Positions 1 to 8,805 of a DNA stretch of 64,000 bases are shown here, one piece after another. The DNA is taken from positions 5,394,001 through 5,458,000 of the forward strand of contig NZ_CP114283.1 in the NCBI RefSeq assembly GCF_027107535.1, read 5' to 3'. A model generated the notes under the pieces. The model was given only the letters and a program-made list of their open reading frames with translations. It had not been told where the DNA came from and searched no databases. How positions within the stretch are numbered: position 1 is the stretch's first letter; the number at the start of each line of letters is the position of its first letter. The position numbers and the translations under genes were made by a program. Origin of the DNA: Streptomyces aurantiacus (lineage in GTDB: Bacteria > Actinomycetota > Actinomycetes > Streptomycetales > Streptomycetaceae).

Positions 1-43
1 CGAACAGGCCGAGTCCGGCAGCCGGGGCTCGGCTCTGCTCGGT

Positions 44-2626
44 CTACTTCCTCGTCGGGTGCAGGTGGTCGCTGAGGTAGTGGGCGGTGACGCTGTGCGG
101 ATCATGCGCAAGGTCGTCGGGTGTTCCCGTGGCGACGATGGTGCCGCCGGCGGTGCCGCCTCCGGGGCCCATGTCGATGACGTAGTCGGCGTTGGCGATC
201 ATGTCCAGGTCGTGCTCGATGACGATGACGGTGGCGCCGTTGTCGCCCAGTCGCTGGAGGACGTCCAGGAGCGTGCGGATGTCGAGGGGGTGGAGGCCGA
301 CGCTGGGTTCGTCCAGGACGAACAGGGTGTCGGACTGGTTCCGGGTCAGCTCGGTGGCGAGCTTCAGTCGCTGTGCCTCGCCGCCGGAGAGGGCCGGGGT
401 GTCCTCGCCGAGGGTGAGGTATCCGAGTCCGAGGTCGATGAGGGCTTGGAGCCGGGTTCTCACGCGGCGGATGTCTCCGACCTGCTCGATCGCCTGCCTG
501 ACGGTGAGGGCGAGCAGTTCGGGCAAGGAGACTCCCTCGTCCGGGTTTCCGGAGGCCGGGCGGACGATGTCGGTGGCTGCGGGGGCGTACCGGGTACCGA
601 CACACGCGGGGCAGGCGATGTTGACGTCGGGCAGGAACTGAACGTCCAGGGAGACCTGCCCGGTACCTTCGCAGCGGGGGCAGCGCAGGGAGCCGGTGTT
701 GTAGGAGAAGTCCGCGGCGGTGAGCCCCCGCTGCTTGGCCGCGTCGGTGGCGGCGTACGAGCGGCGCAGGTCGTCGAGAATGCCGCTGTAGGTGGCGACG
801 GTGGAGCGGACGTTGACGCCGATGGGGGTGGCGTCGACCGTGTTCACCCGGGTGACCGCCTGCGCGTCCACCGCGGTCACATGTCCGGGCAGCGCTCTGC
901 CCGCGGCTTTCGCCTGGATCGCGGGGATGAGGCTTTCGAGGATCAGTGTGGTCTTGCCCGATCCGGACACGCCGGTCACGGCGGTCAGGCGGCCCCGGGG
1001 GATGTCGACGTCCAGGGCGTGCACGGTGTGCAGGGGCTGCGTGGAGAGGTGGATGCGGCCTTGGTCGAACATCGTGTCGCGGCCGGCCCGCTGGCGGACG
1101 AGGACGGGTTCTCGGCCGGTGAGGAAGCCACCGATCAGGGAGTCGGGGTTGTTGCCGAGAGTCATGACGTCGCCGGTGGCCAGGACGGTACCGCCTTCGG
1201 TGCCGGAGCCGGGGCCGATCTCGATGAGCCAGTCGGCTTCGCGCAGGACTTGGACGTCGTGGTCGACGAGGACCACGGAGTTTCCGTCGCGGAGCAGGTC
1301 GCGCATGACGCCGAGCAGGCCGTCCACGTTCGAAGGGTGCAGGCCGATGGAGGGTTCGTCGAGGACGTAGAGCACGCCGGTGGTCTGGTTGCGTACGGCG
1401 CGGGCCAGTTGGACGCGTTGCCGCTCGCCGGTTGACAGGGTGGAGCTCGCCCGGTCCAGGGCAAGGTAGCCGAGGCCGAGTTCGACCAGGCGGCGGGCGG
1501 TCTCCAGCAGGGTGGCCACGATGTTCCGCGCCATCGGGCGCATCTCGGACGGCAGGGCGTCCGCGAGGGTCGGGGCCCAGGCGATGAGTTCGTCGAGTGT
1601 ATGGGCCGTGGCATCGGCGAGGTTGATGCCGTCGACGAGGGTGGCGCGGGCCTGCTCGCTGAGCCGGGTGCCGTGGCAGGCCGGACACATCTGGGAGCTG
1701 ATGAACCTGTTCACACGGTTCAGTCCGCGTTCGGTGGTGGCTTTGTTCAGGGCCTCTTCCACGGCCCGGCGGGCGTTGCGGTATGTGAAGTCCAGCTCGA
1801 AGAACTTTCCGTTCTTGGACCGGACACTGATGTGCCGCTGCTCCGCGGGGCCGTGCATGACGATCTCTCGCTCGTGTGCGGTCAGTTCCGCGTACGGCAC
1901 GTCGGTGCGCACCCCGAACTCGGCGACGACCTGTGGCATCACCGTCAGCCCGAACATCGACCACGGGGCCACCGCCCCCTCAGCGATGGTGCGTTGCGGA
2001 TCGGGGACGAGGGCTGCTTCGTCGACTTCCCGGACCATGCCGGTACCGGTGCACTGCGGGCATGCGCCGTCCGAGTTGAACGCCAGCGACTCCGCGCCCG
2101 GCGGGTAGAACGTCACCTCGCACACAGGGCAGGTCAGGTCCAGTCCCGCGGCCACGTCGATCGTCGGGGCCTGCCGGTGCCCGTTGGGGCACAGGTGTGC
2201 TCCCAGCCGCGAGAACAGCAGTCGCAGGACGTTGAGCAGCTCGGTCGACGTGCCGAAGGTGCTGCGCACCCCGGGCACTCCGGGCCGCTGCCGCAGGGCG
2301 AGGGCCGCGGGTACGTGCTCGACGCTGTCCACCGACGCGCGCGGCGCCTGCGCCATACGTCGGCGGGTGTACGTGGACAGCGCCTCGATGTAGCGGCGTG
2401 AACCCTCCGCGTACAGCACGCCCATCGCCAGCGACGACTTCCCGGAGCCGGACACGCCTGCCACCGCGACGAGTTGGCGCAGGGGCACCGTCACGTCCAC
2501 GTTCTTCAGGTTGTGCACCTTCGCCCCGCGCACCTGGATGGACAGCGGCGGATCCGCCGCGTCCGTACCTCGTGCGCCGGGGTCCCCGGCCTGTCGGCCC
2601 TCGCCCGTTGCCTCGTCGTGCGCCAT
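44..2626 (-). CDS. UvrA2-like excinuclease ABC ATPase (UvrB-binding domain absent)
   Basis: Duplicated ABC ATPase of the UvrA family, 860 residues. The first Walker A (GVSGSGKSS) is near residue 57 and the second (GVSGSGKTT) near 548. Zinc-binding CPxC pairs follow each half ([26 protein letters not shown]). The segment that follows [12 protein letters not shown] in UvrA1, which binds UvrB, is missing, so this is the UvrA2/DrrC class, which is linked to protection from DNA-intercalating drugs rather than core repair. I chose ATG 2626 because AGGAGAG precedes it and the further upstream frame has no family similarity. A dyad-rich promoter lies at 2712-2747. The drug-tolerance role is inferred from the family. 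Confidence 0.88.
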   Translation of the reverse strand: MAHDEATGEGRQAGDPGARGTDAADPPLSIQVRGAKVHNLKNVDVTVPLRQLVAVAGVSGSGKSSLAMGVLYAEGSRRYIEALSTYTRRRMAQAPRASVDSVEHVPAALALRQRPGVPGVRSTFGTSTELLNVLRLLFSRLGAHLCPNGHRQAPTIDVAAGLDLTCPVCEVTFYPPGAESLAFNSDGACPQCTGTGMVREVDEAALVPDPQRTIAEGAVAPWSMFGLTVMPQVVAEFGVRTDVPYAELTAHEREIVMHGPAEQRHISVRSKNGKFFELDFTYRNARRAVEEALNKATTERGLNRVNRFISSQMCPACHGTRLSEQARATLVDGINLADATAHTLDELIAWAPTLADALPSEMRPMARNIVATLLETARRLVELGLGYLALDRASSTLSTGERQRVQLARAVRNQTTGVLYVLDEPSIGLHPSNVDGLLGVMRDLLRDGNSVVLVDHDVQVLREADWLIEIGPGSGTEGGTVLATGDVMTLGNNPDSLIGGFLTGREPVLVRQRAGRDTMFDQGRIHLSTQPLHTVHALDVDIPRGRLTAVTGVSGSGKTTLILESLIPAIQAKAAGRALPGHVTAVDAQAVTRVNTVDATPIGVNVRSTVATYSGILDDLRRSYAATDAAKQRGLTAADFSYNTGSLRCPRCEGTGQVSLDVQFLPDVNIACPACVGTRYAPAATDIVRPASGNPDEGVSLPELLALTVRQAIEQVGDIRRVRTRLQALIDLGLGYLTLGEDTPALSGGEAQRLKLATELTRNQSDTLFVLDEPSVGLHPLDIRTLLDVLQRLGDNGATVIVIEHDLDMIANADYVIDMGPGGGTAGGTIVATGTPDDLAHDPHSVTAHYLSDHLHPTRK

Positions 2627-2711
2627 CGCTGCTCTCTCCTGAGCGTGTCGTCCGAGGGTCTTCGGCCTCTGGAACAGTGGATTTCTCCCAGCATCCGCAA
2701 GATCAGCATAC

Positions 2712-2747
2712 ATGGAACATGAATCTATGGAAGTTGCTTCCATGGAA
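2712..2747. promoter_or_regulatory. Putative operator: ATGGAA repeats with 7-bp dyad
   Basis: Three copies of ATGGAA begin at 2712, 2727 and 2742, exactly 15 bases apart. The middle copy is part of a perfect dyad, ATGGAAG-TTG-CTTCCAT, at 2727-2743. It lies about 100 bases upstream of the uvrA2-like start and just upstream of the VOC gene on the other strand, in an AT-rich pocket. It looks like a regulator site between the two divergent genes; the regulator is unknown. Confidence 0.55.
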
Positions 2748-2859
2748 TGTATATACGTAGTCTGAGTCACGGCAACTTCGACAGGCACCTGCCGATCCCC
2801 CGGCCGCATCGTGCGGAGATTACCGATATGTCCCATTGAACGTCACCAAGGAGAGTCAG

Positions 2860-3240
2860 ATGTCCGGTCCCGCCTTCAACTCCGTCGCCTGGTTCGAGAT
2901 CGGCACCGGCCAGCCGGAAGCGGTCAAGGAGTTCTACGGCCAGCTGTTCGACTGGACCTTCCAGCTCAACAGCAACACCCCCGGCGTCAACTACCACGCC
3001 GTCGTCACGCCGGGCGCCCAGCAGCCCACCGGCGGCGTGTGGGAATCGGAGGGGAGGTTCCCCGACTACGCGGTCTTCTACGTCCTCGTCAAGGACGTCG
3101 CCGCGACCGTCCAGCGCGCCGAAGAACTGGGCGGGAAGGTGCTCATGACGCCGATCACCGACGCCGCCGGCCTCACCTTCGCGCGCCTGGAGGACAGCGC
3201 GGGCCACCACTTCGGCGTGTTCTCCTCACCCGCCCCGTAA
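2860..3240 (+). CDS. VOC family protein (glyoxalase/bleomycin-resistance fold)
   Basis: Small protein of 126 residues with a single glyoxalase-like fold. It has the N-terminal substrate-associated segment SVAWFEIGTGQPEAVKEFYG, the middle KDVAATVQRAEELGGKVL helix and a C-terminal GHHFGVF strand. Such proteins bind metals and small ligands as dimers; the substrate cannot be read. ATG 2860 is chosen because AAGGAGA stands 6 bases upstream; an upstream in-frame TTG has no ribosome site. It is divergent from the UvrA2-like gene and followed by an MBL-fold hydrolase on the same strand. Confidence 0.85.
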   Translation: MSGPAFNSVAWFEIGTGQPEAVKEFYGQLFDWTFQLNSNTPGVNYHAVVTPGAQQPTGGVWESEGRFPDYAVFYVLVKDVAATVQRAEELGGKVLMTPITDAAGLTFARLEDSAGHHFGVFSSPAP

Positions 3241-3379
3241 CACGCCCCGCGGGCGGCGGGCGGCCCCACCGCGCGTCGGTCGCCGGCGTGCCGGCCCTGT
3301 GACAGGTCCGGCACCGGTCCGCCGCACAGTCTGGCGGTACCGCCAAGAACCTAAGCGTCCGCAACCGGAAGGATCCCGA

Positions 3380-4156
3380 ATGCCCAGCGCCACCAGCGAG
3401 AAGACCCCCGTCCACGTCTACGGCGGCCCCACCACTCTCATCGAGTACGGCGGGCTGAGGTTCGTCACCGATCCGACCTTCGATGCCCCGGGCGAGTACC
3501 CCATGCCGCTCCCCGGCGACCACAAGCTCGTGAAGACCGACCCCTCCCCCGTCACCGCCGCCGACCTCGGCACCGTCGACGCCGTCCTGCTGTCCCATGA
3601 CACGCACGAAGACAACCTCGACGACGCCGGCCGCGCCTTCCTGCCCAAGGTCCCCGTCGTCTTCACGACCGAAAGCGGCGCCGGCCGCCTCGGAGGCAAC
3701 GCTCACGGCCTCGCCTTCTGGGAGACCGCCGAGCTCCGACGGCCCGACGGCGGCACCATCACCGTCACCGGCCTTCCCGCCCGGCACGGCCCCGAGGGCT
3801 GCGAGCCGATTACCGGTGACGTCGTCGGCTTCATGCTCACCTCCCACGACCTGCCCTCGGTCTACGTCAGCGGCGACAACGCCAACCTGGAGCACGTCAA
3901 GGAGATCGCCGAGAAGTTCGCCCCGGTGGACACCGCGGTCCTCTTCCTCGGCGGCGCCCGCATGCCCTTCGCCTTCGACGGTGCCCTGCTCACCCTGGAC
4001 AGCGCCCTGGGCGCCGAGGCCGCCAGGGTTCTCGGTGCGCGCCGGGTCGTCCCCGCTCACTACGACAGCTGGGCCCACTTCCAGGAGGGCCGCAAGGAGA
4101 TCGAGGCCGCGTTCTTGGCGGCCGGTCTGGCCGACCGCCTCGACTTCGCCCGGTAA
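3380..4156 (+). CDS. MBL-fold metallo-hydrolase (UlaG-like), copy 1
   Basis: 258-residue soluble metallo-beta-lactamase-fold hydrolase. The metal motif reads SHDTHEDN, the H-D-x-H-x-D-N form typical of UlaG-like proteins rather than HxHxDH. Other ligands are in RHGPEG, the VSGDN strand and the VPAHYDSWAHF end. It lacks a signal peptide, so it is cytoplasmic. It follows the VOC gene after 139 bases with its own GGAAGGA site. A close paralogue lies on the opposite strand at 4843-5610 and the two converge on decayed oxidoreductase sequence. Substrate unknown; lactonase or phosphodiesterase chemistry is possible. Confidence 0.86.
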   Translation: MPSATSEKTPVHVYGGPTTLIEYGGLRFVTDPTFDAPGEYPMPLPGDHKLVKTDPSPVTAADLGTVDAVLLSHDTHEDNLDDAGRAFLPKVPVVFTTESGAGRLGGNAHGLAFWETAELRRPDGGTITVTGLPARHGPEGCEPITGDVVGFMLTSHDLPSVYVSGDNANLEHVKEIAEKFAPVDTAVLFLGGARMPFAFDGALLTLDSALGAEAARVLGARRVVPAHYDSWAHFQEGRKEIEAAFLAAGLADRLDFAR

Positions 4157-4194
4157 GCCACCGCACATCCGCCGAGACGGCACCCGCAGGGACT

Positions 4195-4335
4195 GCGCTC
4201 GGTCTCGCGCAGGAAGCGGGCGGGGAGCGCGCACTGGTTCACTCCGATGCCGATCGCCTTGACGACGCCTTCACCGCGCAGCCGTTCCAGCGCTGGGTAT
4301 GCCTCGGTGGGAGCCTGCTCGGCGTGGTGGCGCAG
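4195..4335 (-). pseudogene. Aldo/keto reductase internal fragment
   Basis: On the minus strand this stretch reads [19 protein letters not shown] followed by VVKAIGIGVNQ and RFLRET, the signature of the D-threo-aldose dehydrogenase type aldo/keto reductases. Only about 45 residues are present. The reading runs out shortly before the MBL copy 1 stop. It is joined directly to the luciferase-like fragment at 4320-4731, so it is debris from a deletion, not a working gene. Confidence 0.6.
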
Positions 4336-4731
4336 GGCTGCGGCCGCGGCCTGGTTTGGTACCGGGAGAACGGCCCAGGCCGAGGTCGATCCAGTTCGGG
4401 GCGAGGGCGTGGAGCAGGCCGTACTGCTCGGCGACGATCAGAGGGGGAGGTTGGGCGGCATCACTCCGCCCGACCCGAGCCGCAGCCGCGTGGTGTGGGC
4501 GGTCAGCCGGGCCAGCAGGACGGCGGGACTGAAGGAGGGCAGGCCGGGCATGGAGTGGTGCTCGGTCACCCAGTAGCGGGTGAAACCGCTCCTCTCGGCG
4601 AGTTCAGCAAGGGCGATGCTGCCGGACAGGGCGTCGGCGGCGCCGATGCCACGGCCGGCCAGGGCCGTGTCGAGGACGGACAGCGGCGCAGGAGCAGATC
4701 CGCGGGCCGTGCCCTTGATCGGGTCGTTCAC
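4320..4731 (-). pseudogene. LLM-class oxidoreductase, N-terminal fragment with frameshift
   Basis: An intact GTG start at 4731 with AAGGA upstream opens an N-terminal luciferase-like domain: [32 protein letters not shown], and [12 protein letters not shown]. At about 4438 the frame stops, but a one-base shift restores [15 protein letters not shown] and [11 protein letters not shown], then similarity ends where the aldo/keto reductase fragment begins. It lies downstream of MBL copy 2 on the same strand, so it was probably once co-transcribed with it. About a third of the usual length remains. Confidence 0.75.
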
Positions 4732-4842
4732 GGTGGATTCCTTCTAGGGCGCGCCAGCACGGTGCGGGATGGGCCGGGCCGGGGCAGGAGAGAGGCCGCT
4801 GTGTGCGCTTGTGACGCACCGCAGCGGCCGGGGCGTACGGAG

Positions 4843-5610
4843 TCAGGCCAGTTCCACGCGGTCGATCAGTCCGGCGGTGGTGAAGGCGTCCACTAGCTGC
4901 TCGCGGCCCTCGGTGAAGTGAGCCCAGCTGTCGAAGTGGACAGGCACGATCCGGCGGGCGCCCAGGATGCGGGCGGCCTCGGCGGCCTGAGCGCTGTCGA
5001 GGGTGAGCAGTGCGCGGTCCAGCACGGGGGTGCGGACCGCGCCGGCGAACAGGACAGCGGTGTCCACCGGGCCGAAGCGGTCGGCGATCTCGCGGACCAG
5101 CGGGAGCTGGGCGTTGTCGCCACTGACGTAGACGGTGGGCAGGCCGTCACCGCACAGGACGAAACCGACGACCTCGCCGACGACCGGTTCGAGGTCCTCG
5201 CGAGCCCCGGGACCGTGCAGGGCCGGAACGCCGGTGACGGTGACCGTGCCGCCGCCGGGGCGGTCGAGCTCGATGGACTCCCAGTCCTTCAGGGGGCGTG
5301 CGGTACCGCCCAGTCGCCCCGCGCCGCTGGGGGTGGTCAGGGTCAGGGGTACGTCGGCGAGCAGGGTGCGGCCCGAGGCATCGAGGTTGTCGTCGTGCTC
5401 GTCGTGCGACAGGAGCACCACATCGATGCGGCCCAGGTCGGCGGGCGCGGCGGAAGCGGGCGCGGTCTTGGCCAGCCCTGAGGGGTAGGTGCCGGGTCCG
5501 TCGAAGGTCGGGTCGGTCAGGAACCGCAGCCCGCCGTACTCGATGAGTGCGGTCGGACCGCCGAAAACGCGGACGGGGACCTGTTGGCTGGACGCGTCGG
5601 TAACTGTCAT
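4843..5610 (-). CDS. MBL-fold metallo-hydrolase (UlaG-like), copy 2
   Basis: 255-residue paralogue of the 3380-4156 product, matching along its whole length (FGGPTALIEYGGLRFLTDPTF, SHDEHDDN, VSGDN, VPVHFDSWAHF). It carries the same Asn-for-His metal motif. ATG 5610 has GAGGTGA upstream. It is transcribed away from the CGNR regulator, with three TCACGGA half-sites between the two starts, so it is the likely target of that regulator. The paralogues face each other across 690 bases of decayed sequence. Confidence 0.87.
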   Translation of the reverse strand: MTVTDASSQQVPVRVFGGPTALIEYGGLRFLTDPTFDGPGTYPSGLAKTAPASAAPADLGRIDVVLLSHDEHDDNLDASGRTLLADVPLTLTTPSGAGRLGGTARPLKDWESIELDRPGGGTVTVTGVPALHGPGAREDLEPVVGEVVGFVLCGDGLPTVYVSGDNAQLPLVREIADRFGPVDTAVLFAGAVRTPVLDRALLTLDSAQAAEAARILGARRIVPVHFDSWAHFTEGREQLVDAFTTAGLIDRVELA

Positions 5611-5622
5611 GACGAGATCACC

Positions 5623-5670
5623 TCACGGATAGATTGGCTTACATCCGTGACCATAGGCGTTTGTCACGGA
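5623..5670. promoter_or_regulatory. Triple half-site operator between MBL copy 2 and CGNR gene
   Basis: TCACGGA at 5623-5629, its reverse complement TCCGTGA at 5644-5650, and TCACGGA again at 5664-5670. The middle half-site forms an 8-bp perfect dyad with each neighbour (TCACGGAT/ATCCGTGA and TCCGTGAC/GTCACGGA). The half-sites are 20-21 bases apart, or two helical turns, so bound dimers would sit on one face of the DNA. It overlaps both divergent promoters. Confidence 0.7.
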
Positions 5671-5696
5671 AGAAGGCAAGCTGTAACGTGAGATGC

Positions 5697-6314
5697 GTGA
5701 GTGAGACTGACACCGCCGCCACCGTCGGCACTGTCGACGCAGGGCTGCCGCCGGCGCCGGGCGCCGAGCACTACCCCGCGCTCGACCTCGCCAACAGCGC
5801 CATCGCCCTGCCCGGCGGCCAGTTCCTCGACGCGTTGGGCACGCCCTCCGGCGCCAGCCAATGGCTGGTCGACCACAACCTGGCCCCCGCGGACGCCGGT
5901 CTGCAGGAGATCTGCGCGGCACGCCTGCGCTCCCTGCGCGAACAGGTACGCGCCCTACTCGCCGCGCAGGTCGGCGGACATCCCGCTCCCGCCACCGCGC
6001 TGGCCGCCGTCAACGACGCCCTCACCAGGGTCCCCACCGCCGCCCCACTCGGCTGGGACCCGGTCCGAGGTATGCACCGCACCGCCCCGCACCCCATCGA
6101 CCAGATCGTCGACCAAGCCCTCGGCATCCTCGCCGCCGACGCAGCCGACCTGCTCACCGGACCCGACGCAGAACGACTGACGGCCTGCCCCTCCACCCCC
6201 TGCAACCGCTACCTGCTGCGCGCCGGACGACGCCACTGGTGCTCGGTCCGCTGCGGTGACCGCGCCCGCGCAGCCCGCGCCTACGCCCGCCGCACCCAGA
6301 CCACCCCCAACTGA
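5697..6314 (+). CDS. CGNR zinc finger regulator
   Basis: 205-residue DNA-binding protein. The N-terminal half matches the ABATE-type stress-response region (LDLANSAIALPGGQFLDALGTP). The C-terminal zinc finger has CPSTPCNRYLL, RRHWCSVRCGDRARAARAYARR; the signature CGNR reads CGDR here, a conservative change. Start GTG 5697 is taken because it precedes the conserved region and follows the operator; the ribosome site is weak, and a TTG at 5634 would run through the operator. Divergent from MBL copy 2, so a local regulator is likely. Confidence 0.84.
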   Translation: MSETDTAATVGTVDAGLPPAPGAEHYPALDLANSAIALPGGQFLDALGTPSGASQWLVDHNLAPADAGLQEICAARLRSLREQVRALLAAQVGGHPAPATALAAVNDALTRVPTAAPLGWDPVRGMHRTAPHPIDQIVDQALGILAADAADLLTGPDAERLTACPSTPCNRYLLRAGRRHWCSVRCGDRARAARAYARRTQTTPN

Positions 6315-6492
6315 GTTCGGCCACCCGCACCCCGCCGACGGTTCACGAGACCCGCGCCGGGGCGCGGTTTCGCGCACCCACAAGCCCCCGGCACGGAGGG
6401 CACACCTCACCCTCAAGCCCGCCCTGGTCGTACCCGGCGACGGAGATCCCTTCATCCCCGGCGAGAACACCCCCATCTGACCCGCAGAGGCA

Positions 6493-6699
6493 TCAGCGAT
6501 AGACCGTCACGATCCCGATGCGGAAACCCGCCGCGCGGCGGGCACAGGTGTCACCGCAGCGCAGGTGCGCGAGGACGAGCAGAGCCGCAGCCGGGTCGGG
6601 TACGGCCGCGGCCAGCCACCGGACGGGCGACGTTGACAGTGGGGCGCCGCGCAGCCTCAGTCCGAGCTGGTCCGACAGGAGCAGCTGCGCTCGCTCCAT
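6493..6699 (-). pseudogene. IS5-type DDE transposase, N-terminal HTH remnant
   Basis: The minus strand reads LLVLAHLRCGDTCARRAAGF followed by RIGIVTVYR and a stop. This resembles the LRNGDTYxxLAAGFxVGxxTxYRY helix-turn-helix at the front of IS5-group transposases. The conserved arginine-rich segment precedes it (WLAAAVPDPAAA). Everything after TVYR, including the DDE domain, is gone. Only about 68 codons survive. Confidence 0.55.
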
Positions 6700-6750
6700 G
6701 ACCTGTCGGGGTGGTCCTCATAACGCAGATCGGCGACCCAGCGGGCCGGA

Positions 6751-6792
6751 CGTCGGACGTCGGGCGTCGGGCGTCGGGCGTCGGGCGTCGGT
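6751..6792. repeat. Six tandem copies of a CGTCGGG-type heptamer
   Basis: Six consecutive 7-base units, CGTCGGA then four CGTCGGG then CGTCGGT, with no gene across them. The unit is a simple GC-rich tandem repeat between the IS5 remnant and the TetR gene. Copy number is likely to vary between isolates. Confidence 0.85.
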
Positions 6793-6901
6793 CACAGAGT
6801 GGGCGGCATGGATACCGGGTGTCATGACCGTCCTCCTTGCCGGACAGGTGATCCGGACACGGTGATCCGGACACGCCGTGGCGATGCAACAGGGTCTCTG
6901 C

Positions 6902-7465
6902 TCAGCCCGCCAGCAGGGCTGTCACGGCAGTGACGACGGTGTGCTTGCGCTCAGCGAGCGTGGTCCGGTCCATTGACTCGGGGAGGGGCGGCGCCACATC
7001 GGTGGCCAGCTGCGCCAGGCTGAGAATCATGGTGAGGAGGTCCGCGGCGGCGTAGGTGGTGGTGAGTCTGTTGTCGGCCTGGGCCGCCTCGATCTGGGCG
7101 ATCTTGTCCTGCTGTGACGTCCGGATCGCCTCCGGAAGGTGGCGGTCGCCTGATTCGAGCCGGTGCCATGCGGTGAGTCGGAGGACTTCGGGGTGCTGGG
7201 CGTAGTAGTCGGCCAGCGCGCCCGCGTAGGCGGGCAGGGCGTCGGGAGTGAAGGGGATCGCTTCGACCAGGCGGGTGGCCAAGGTGCCGTAGACGGTGTC
7301 GAACAGCTCGCTCTTGTTGCCGAAGTAGCGGTAGAGCAGGGCGTTGTTCACTCCGGCCGTGGCGGTGATCCGGTCCACCCGGGCACCGGCGATGCCGTGG
7401 GCGGCGAACTCGGCGACGGATGCGTCGAAGAGCTTGCGCCGGGTTTCCTCTGCGTTGCGTGCCAT
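6902..7465 (-). CDS. TetR family repressor
   Basis: 187-residue TetR regulator. The N-terminal helix-turn-helix is at about residues 10-50 (RRKLFDASVAEFAAHGIAGA, VDRITATAGVNNALLYRYF). The C-terminal ligand domain is all helical. It is divergent from an SDR oxidoreductase with a 93-base gap holding two GTAAGTAAC-type dyads. This arrangement strongly suggests self-repression and control of the neighbour, with induction by a small molecule. Confidence 0.9.
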   Translation of the reverse strand: MARNAEETRRKLFDASVAEFAAHGIAGARVDRITATAGVNNALLYRYFGNKSELFDTVYGTLATRLVEAIPFTPDALPAYAGALADYYAQHPEVLRLTAWHRLESGDRHLPEAIRTSQQDKIAQIEAAQADNRLTTTYAAADLLTMILSLAQLATDVAPPLPESMDRTTLAERKHTVVTAVTALLAG

Positions 7466-7478
7466 GCGGACAGCCTAT

Positions 7479-7547
7479 GTAAGTAACTACCTACTTGACA
7501 ATCGCGGACCCTTCCCTGCACCCTCAAGTAAGTAACCAGTTACCTAC
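7479..7547. promoter_or_regulatory. Two TetR-type operators between tetR and SDR genes
   Basis: Operator 2 at 7528-7547 is a near-perfect dyad, GTAAGTAAC-CA-GTTACCTAC. Operator 1 at 7479-7494 is GTAAGTAACTACCTAC, the same half-sites more closely packed. One lies beside each divergent start. They are AT-rich against the GC-rich background, as expected for promoter overlap. Confidence 0.78.
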
Positions 7548-7558
7548 ATGGAGGACTC

Positions 7559-8413
7559 ATGTCCCGCACCATCGTCATCACCGGTACGTCCAGCGGCTTC
7601 GGCAAACTGTCCGTTGAGCGGTTCGCGGCCGATGGCTGGAACGTCGTCGCCACCGTCCGCAAGGACAGCGACCTGACCGCCCACGAAGGACTGCCGAACG
7701 TGCGCACCCTGCTCCTGGACGTCGACGACGAACAGGCCGATCTCGCTTTCGCCGACCTCGCCGTGAAGCAGTTCGGCCGTGTCGACGCGCTGGTCAACAA
7801 CGCCGGCTACTACCAGGCGGGGCCCCTCGAGGGCACGACCATGGACCAGGTCCACCGCCAGTTCCAGACCAACGTCTTCGGCCTCGTCGCCCTGAACAAG
7901 GCGTTCATCCCGCACTTCCGCGCTCAGGGCTCCGGCGTCATCGTCAACATCGGTTCCATCAGTGCCGACCAGGGCTACCCCTACACCTCCGTCTACGCGG
8001 CCTCCAAGGCAGCCGTCGTCGCCCTGAGTGAAGGGCTCAGCCTCGAACTCGCCGAGTTCGGCATCACCGTGAAGACCGTGCTGCCCGGCAACATGGACAC
8101 CCGTATCTTCGACAAGATCGACCAGGCGCAGGAGACACCGGAGGCCTACCACGCATCCATCAACGCCTTCTTCTCCGCCAACGTCATCCGCTCCCACCCC
8201 CGCCTGACCGCCGACGTCATCTACGAAGCCGTCACCAACGACAAGCCCGCCAAGGTCCGCTACTACTCCGGCCCGGACGGCACGGCCATCCCGCGCGCCA
8301 AGCAACTGCTGGGCCAGGACTGGTACTGGCAGGAGTTCCAGGCGGCGAACAACGGCAACCCGAGCGCCATCTGGCAGGCGCTGATGCCCGCCCCACAGGC
8401 CGCCGACCGGTAA
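7559..8413 (+). CDS. SDR family NAD(P)-dependent oxidoreductase
   Basis: 284-residue classical short-chain dehydrogenase. The cofactor loop is TGTSSGFG (residues 8-15), NNAG follows beta-4, and the catalytic Ser and YAASK tyrosine-lysine pair are at SISADQGYPYTSVYAASK. The cofactor loop with DVDD suggests NADP(H) or NAD use that cannot be settled by eye. TGGAGGA precedes ATG 7559. It is divergently paired with the TetR gene and is its likely target. Confidence 0.9.
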   Translation: MSRTIVITGTSSGFGKLSVERFAADGWNVVATVRKDSDLTAHEGLPNVRTLLLDVDDEQADLAFADLAVKQFGRVDALVNNAGYYQAGPLEGTTMDQVHRQFQTNVFGLVALNKAFIPHFRAQGSGVIVNIGSISADQGYPYTSVYAASKAAVVALSEGLSLELAEFGITVKTVLPGNMDTRIFDKIDQAQETPEAYHASINAFFSANVIRSHPRLTADVIYEAVTNDKPAKVRYYSGPDGTAIPRAKQLLGQDWYWQEFQAANNGNPSAIWQALMPAPQAADR

Positions 8414-8436
8414 GTAACGCGGGGAAGGCGTCACCG

Positions 8437-8670
8437 ACTGGCGCCTCTCAGGCGCCTCTGCCGAGCACATCGCTGAGGAGGTCGCGGTCGGCACCCTCCT
8501 CAACATGCTGGTCGCAGGCGAGGACACCACCGCGGCGACCGCGGCCTGGGCGCTGCACTACCTGTCGATCAACCCTGTGGTACAGCAGAAAGTCCGGGCC
8601 GAGTCCGCGCAGGTCCTCAGCAACGTCGGGCAGCCGTACGACCACGCGGTCCTGGAATGGCCGACGTCGC
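8437..8670 (+). pseudogene. Cytochrome P450 fragment (I-helix region)
   Basis: Plus-strand reading GASAEHIAEEVAVGTLLNML followed by VAGEDTTAATAAWALHYLS and NPVVQQKVRAE. AGEDTT is the oxygen-binding I-helix motif of P450s. The frame continues to SNVGQPYDHAVLE and then similarity stops; no heme-binding Cys loop or N-terminus is present. About 75 of the usual 400 or more residues survive, 24 bases after the SDR gene. Confidence 0.75.
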
Positions 8671-8805
8671 GGCCCGCACACTGCACCAACGCATGTCCTT
8701 GCCGGACGTCCGGACGTCCGAGCGGCTCCGAGGCGCCGCGCGTGTGTTCAGGCGTTCCCAGACGCTGACCTGCTGAAACGTTGCTCGCCGTCGGCGGAAA
8801 GACTG

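Noticed and set aside
59..1435. Long plus-strand frame antisense to the UvrA2-like gene
   Set aside because: It mirrors the minus-strand gene, whose Walker and zinc motifs are clear. The translation is Gly/Val/Asp-rich without domains.
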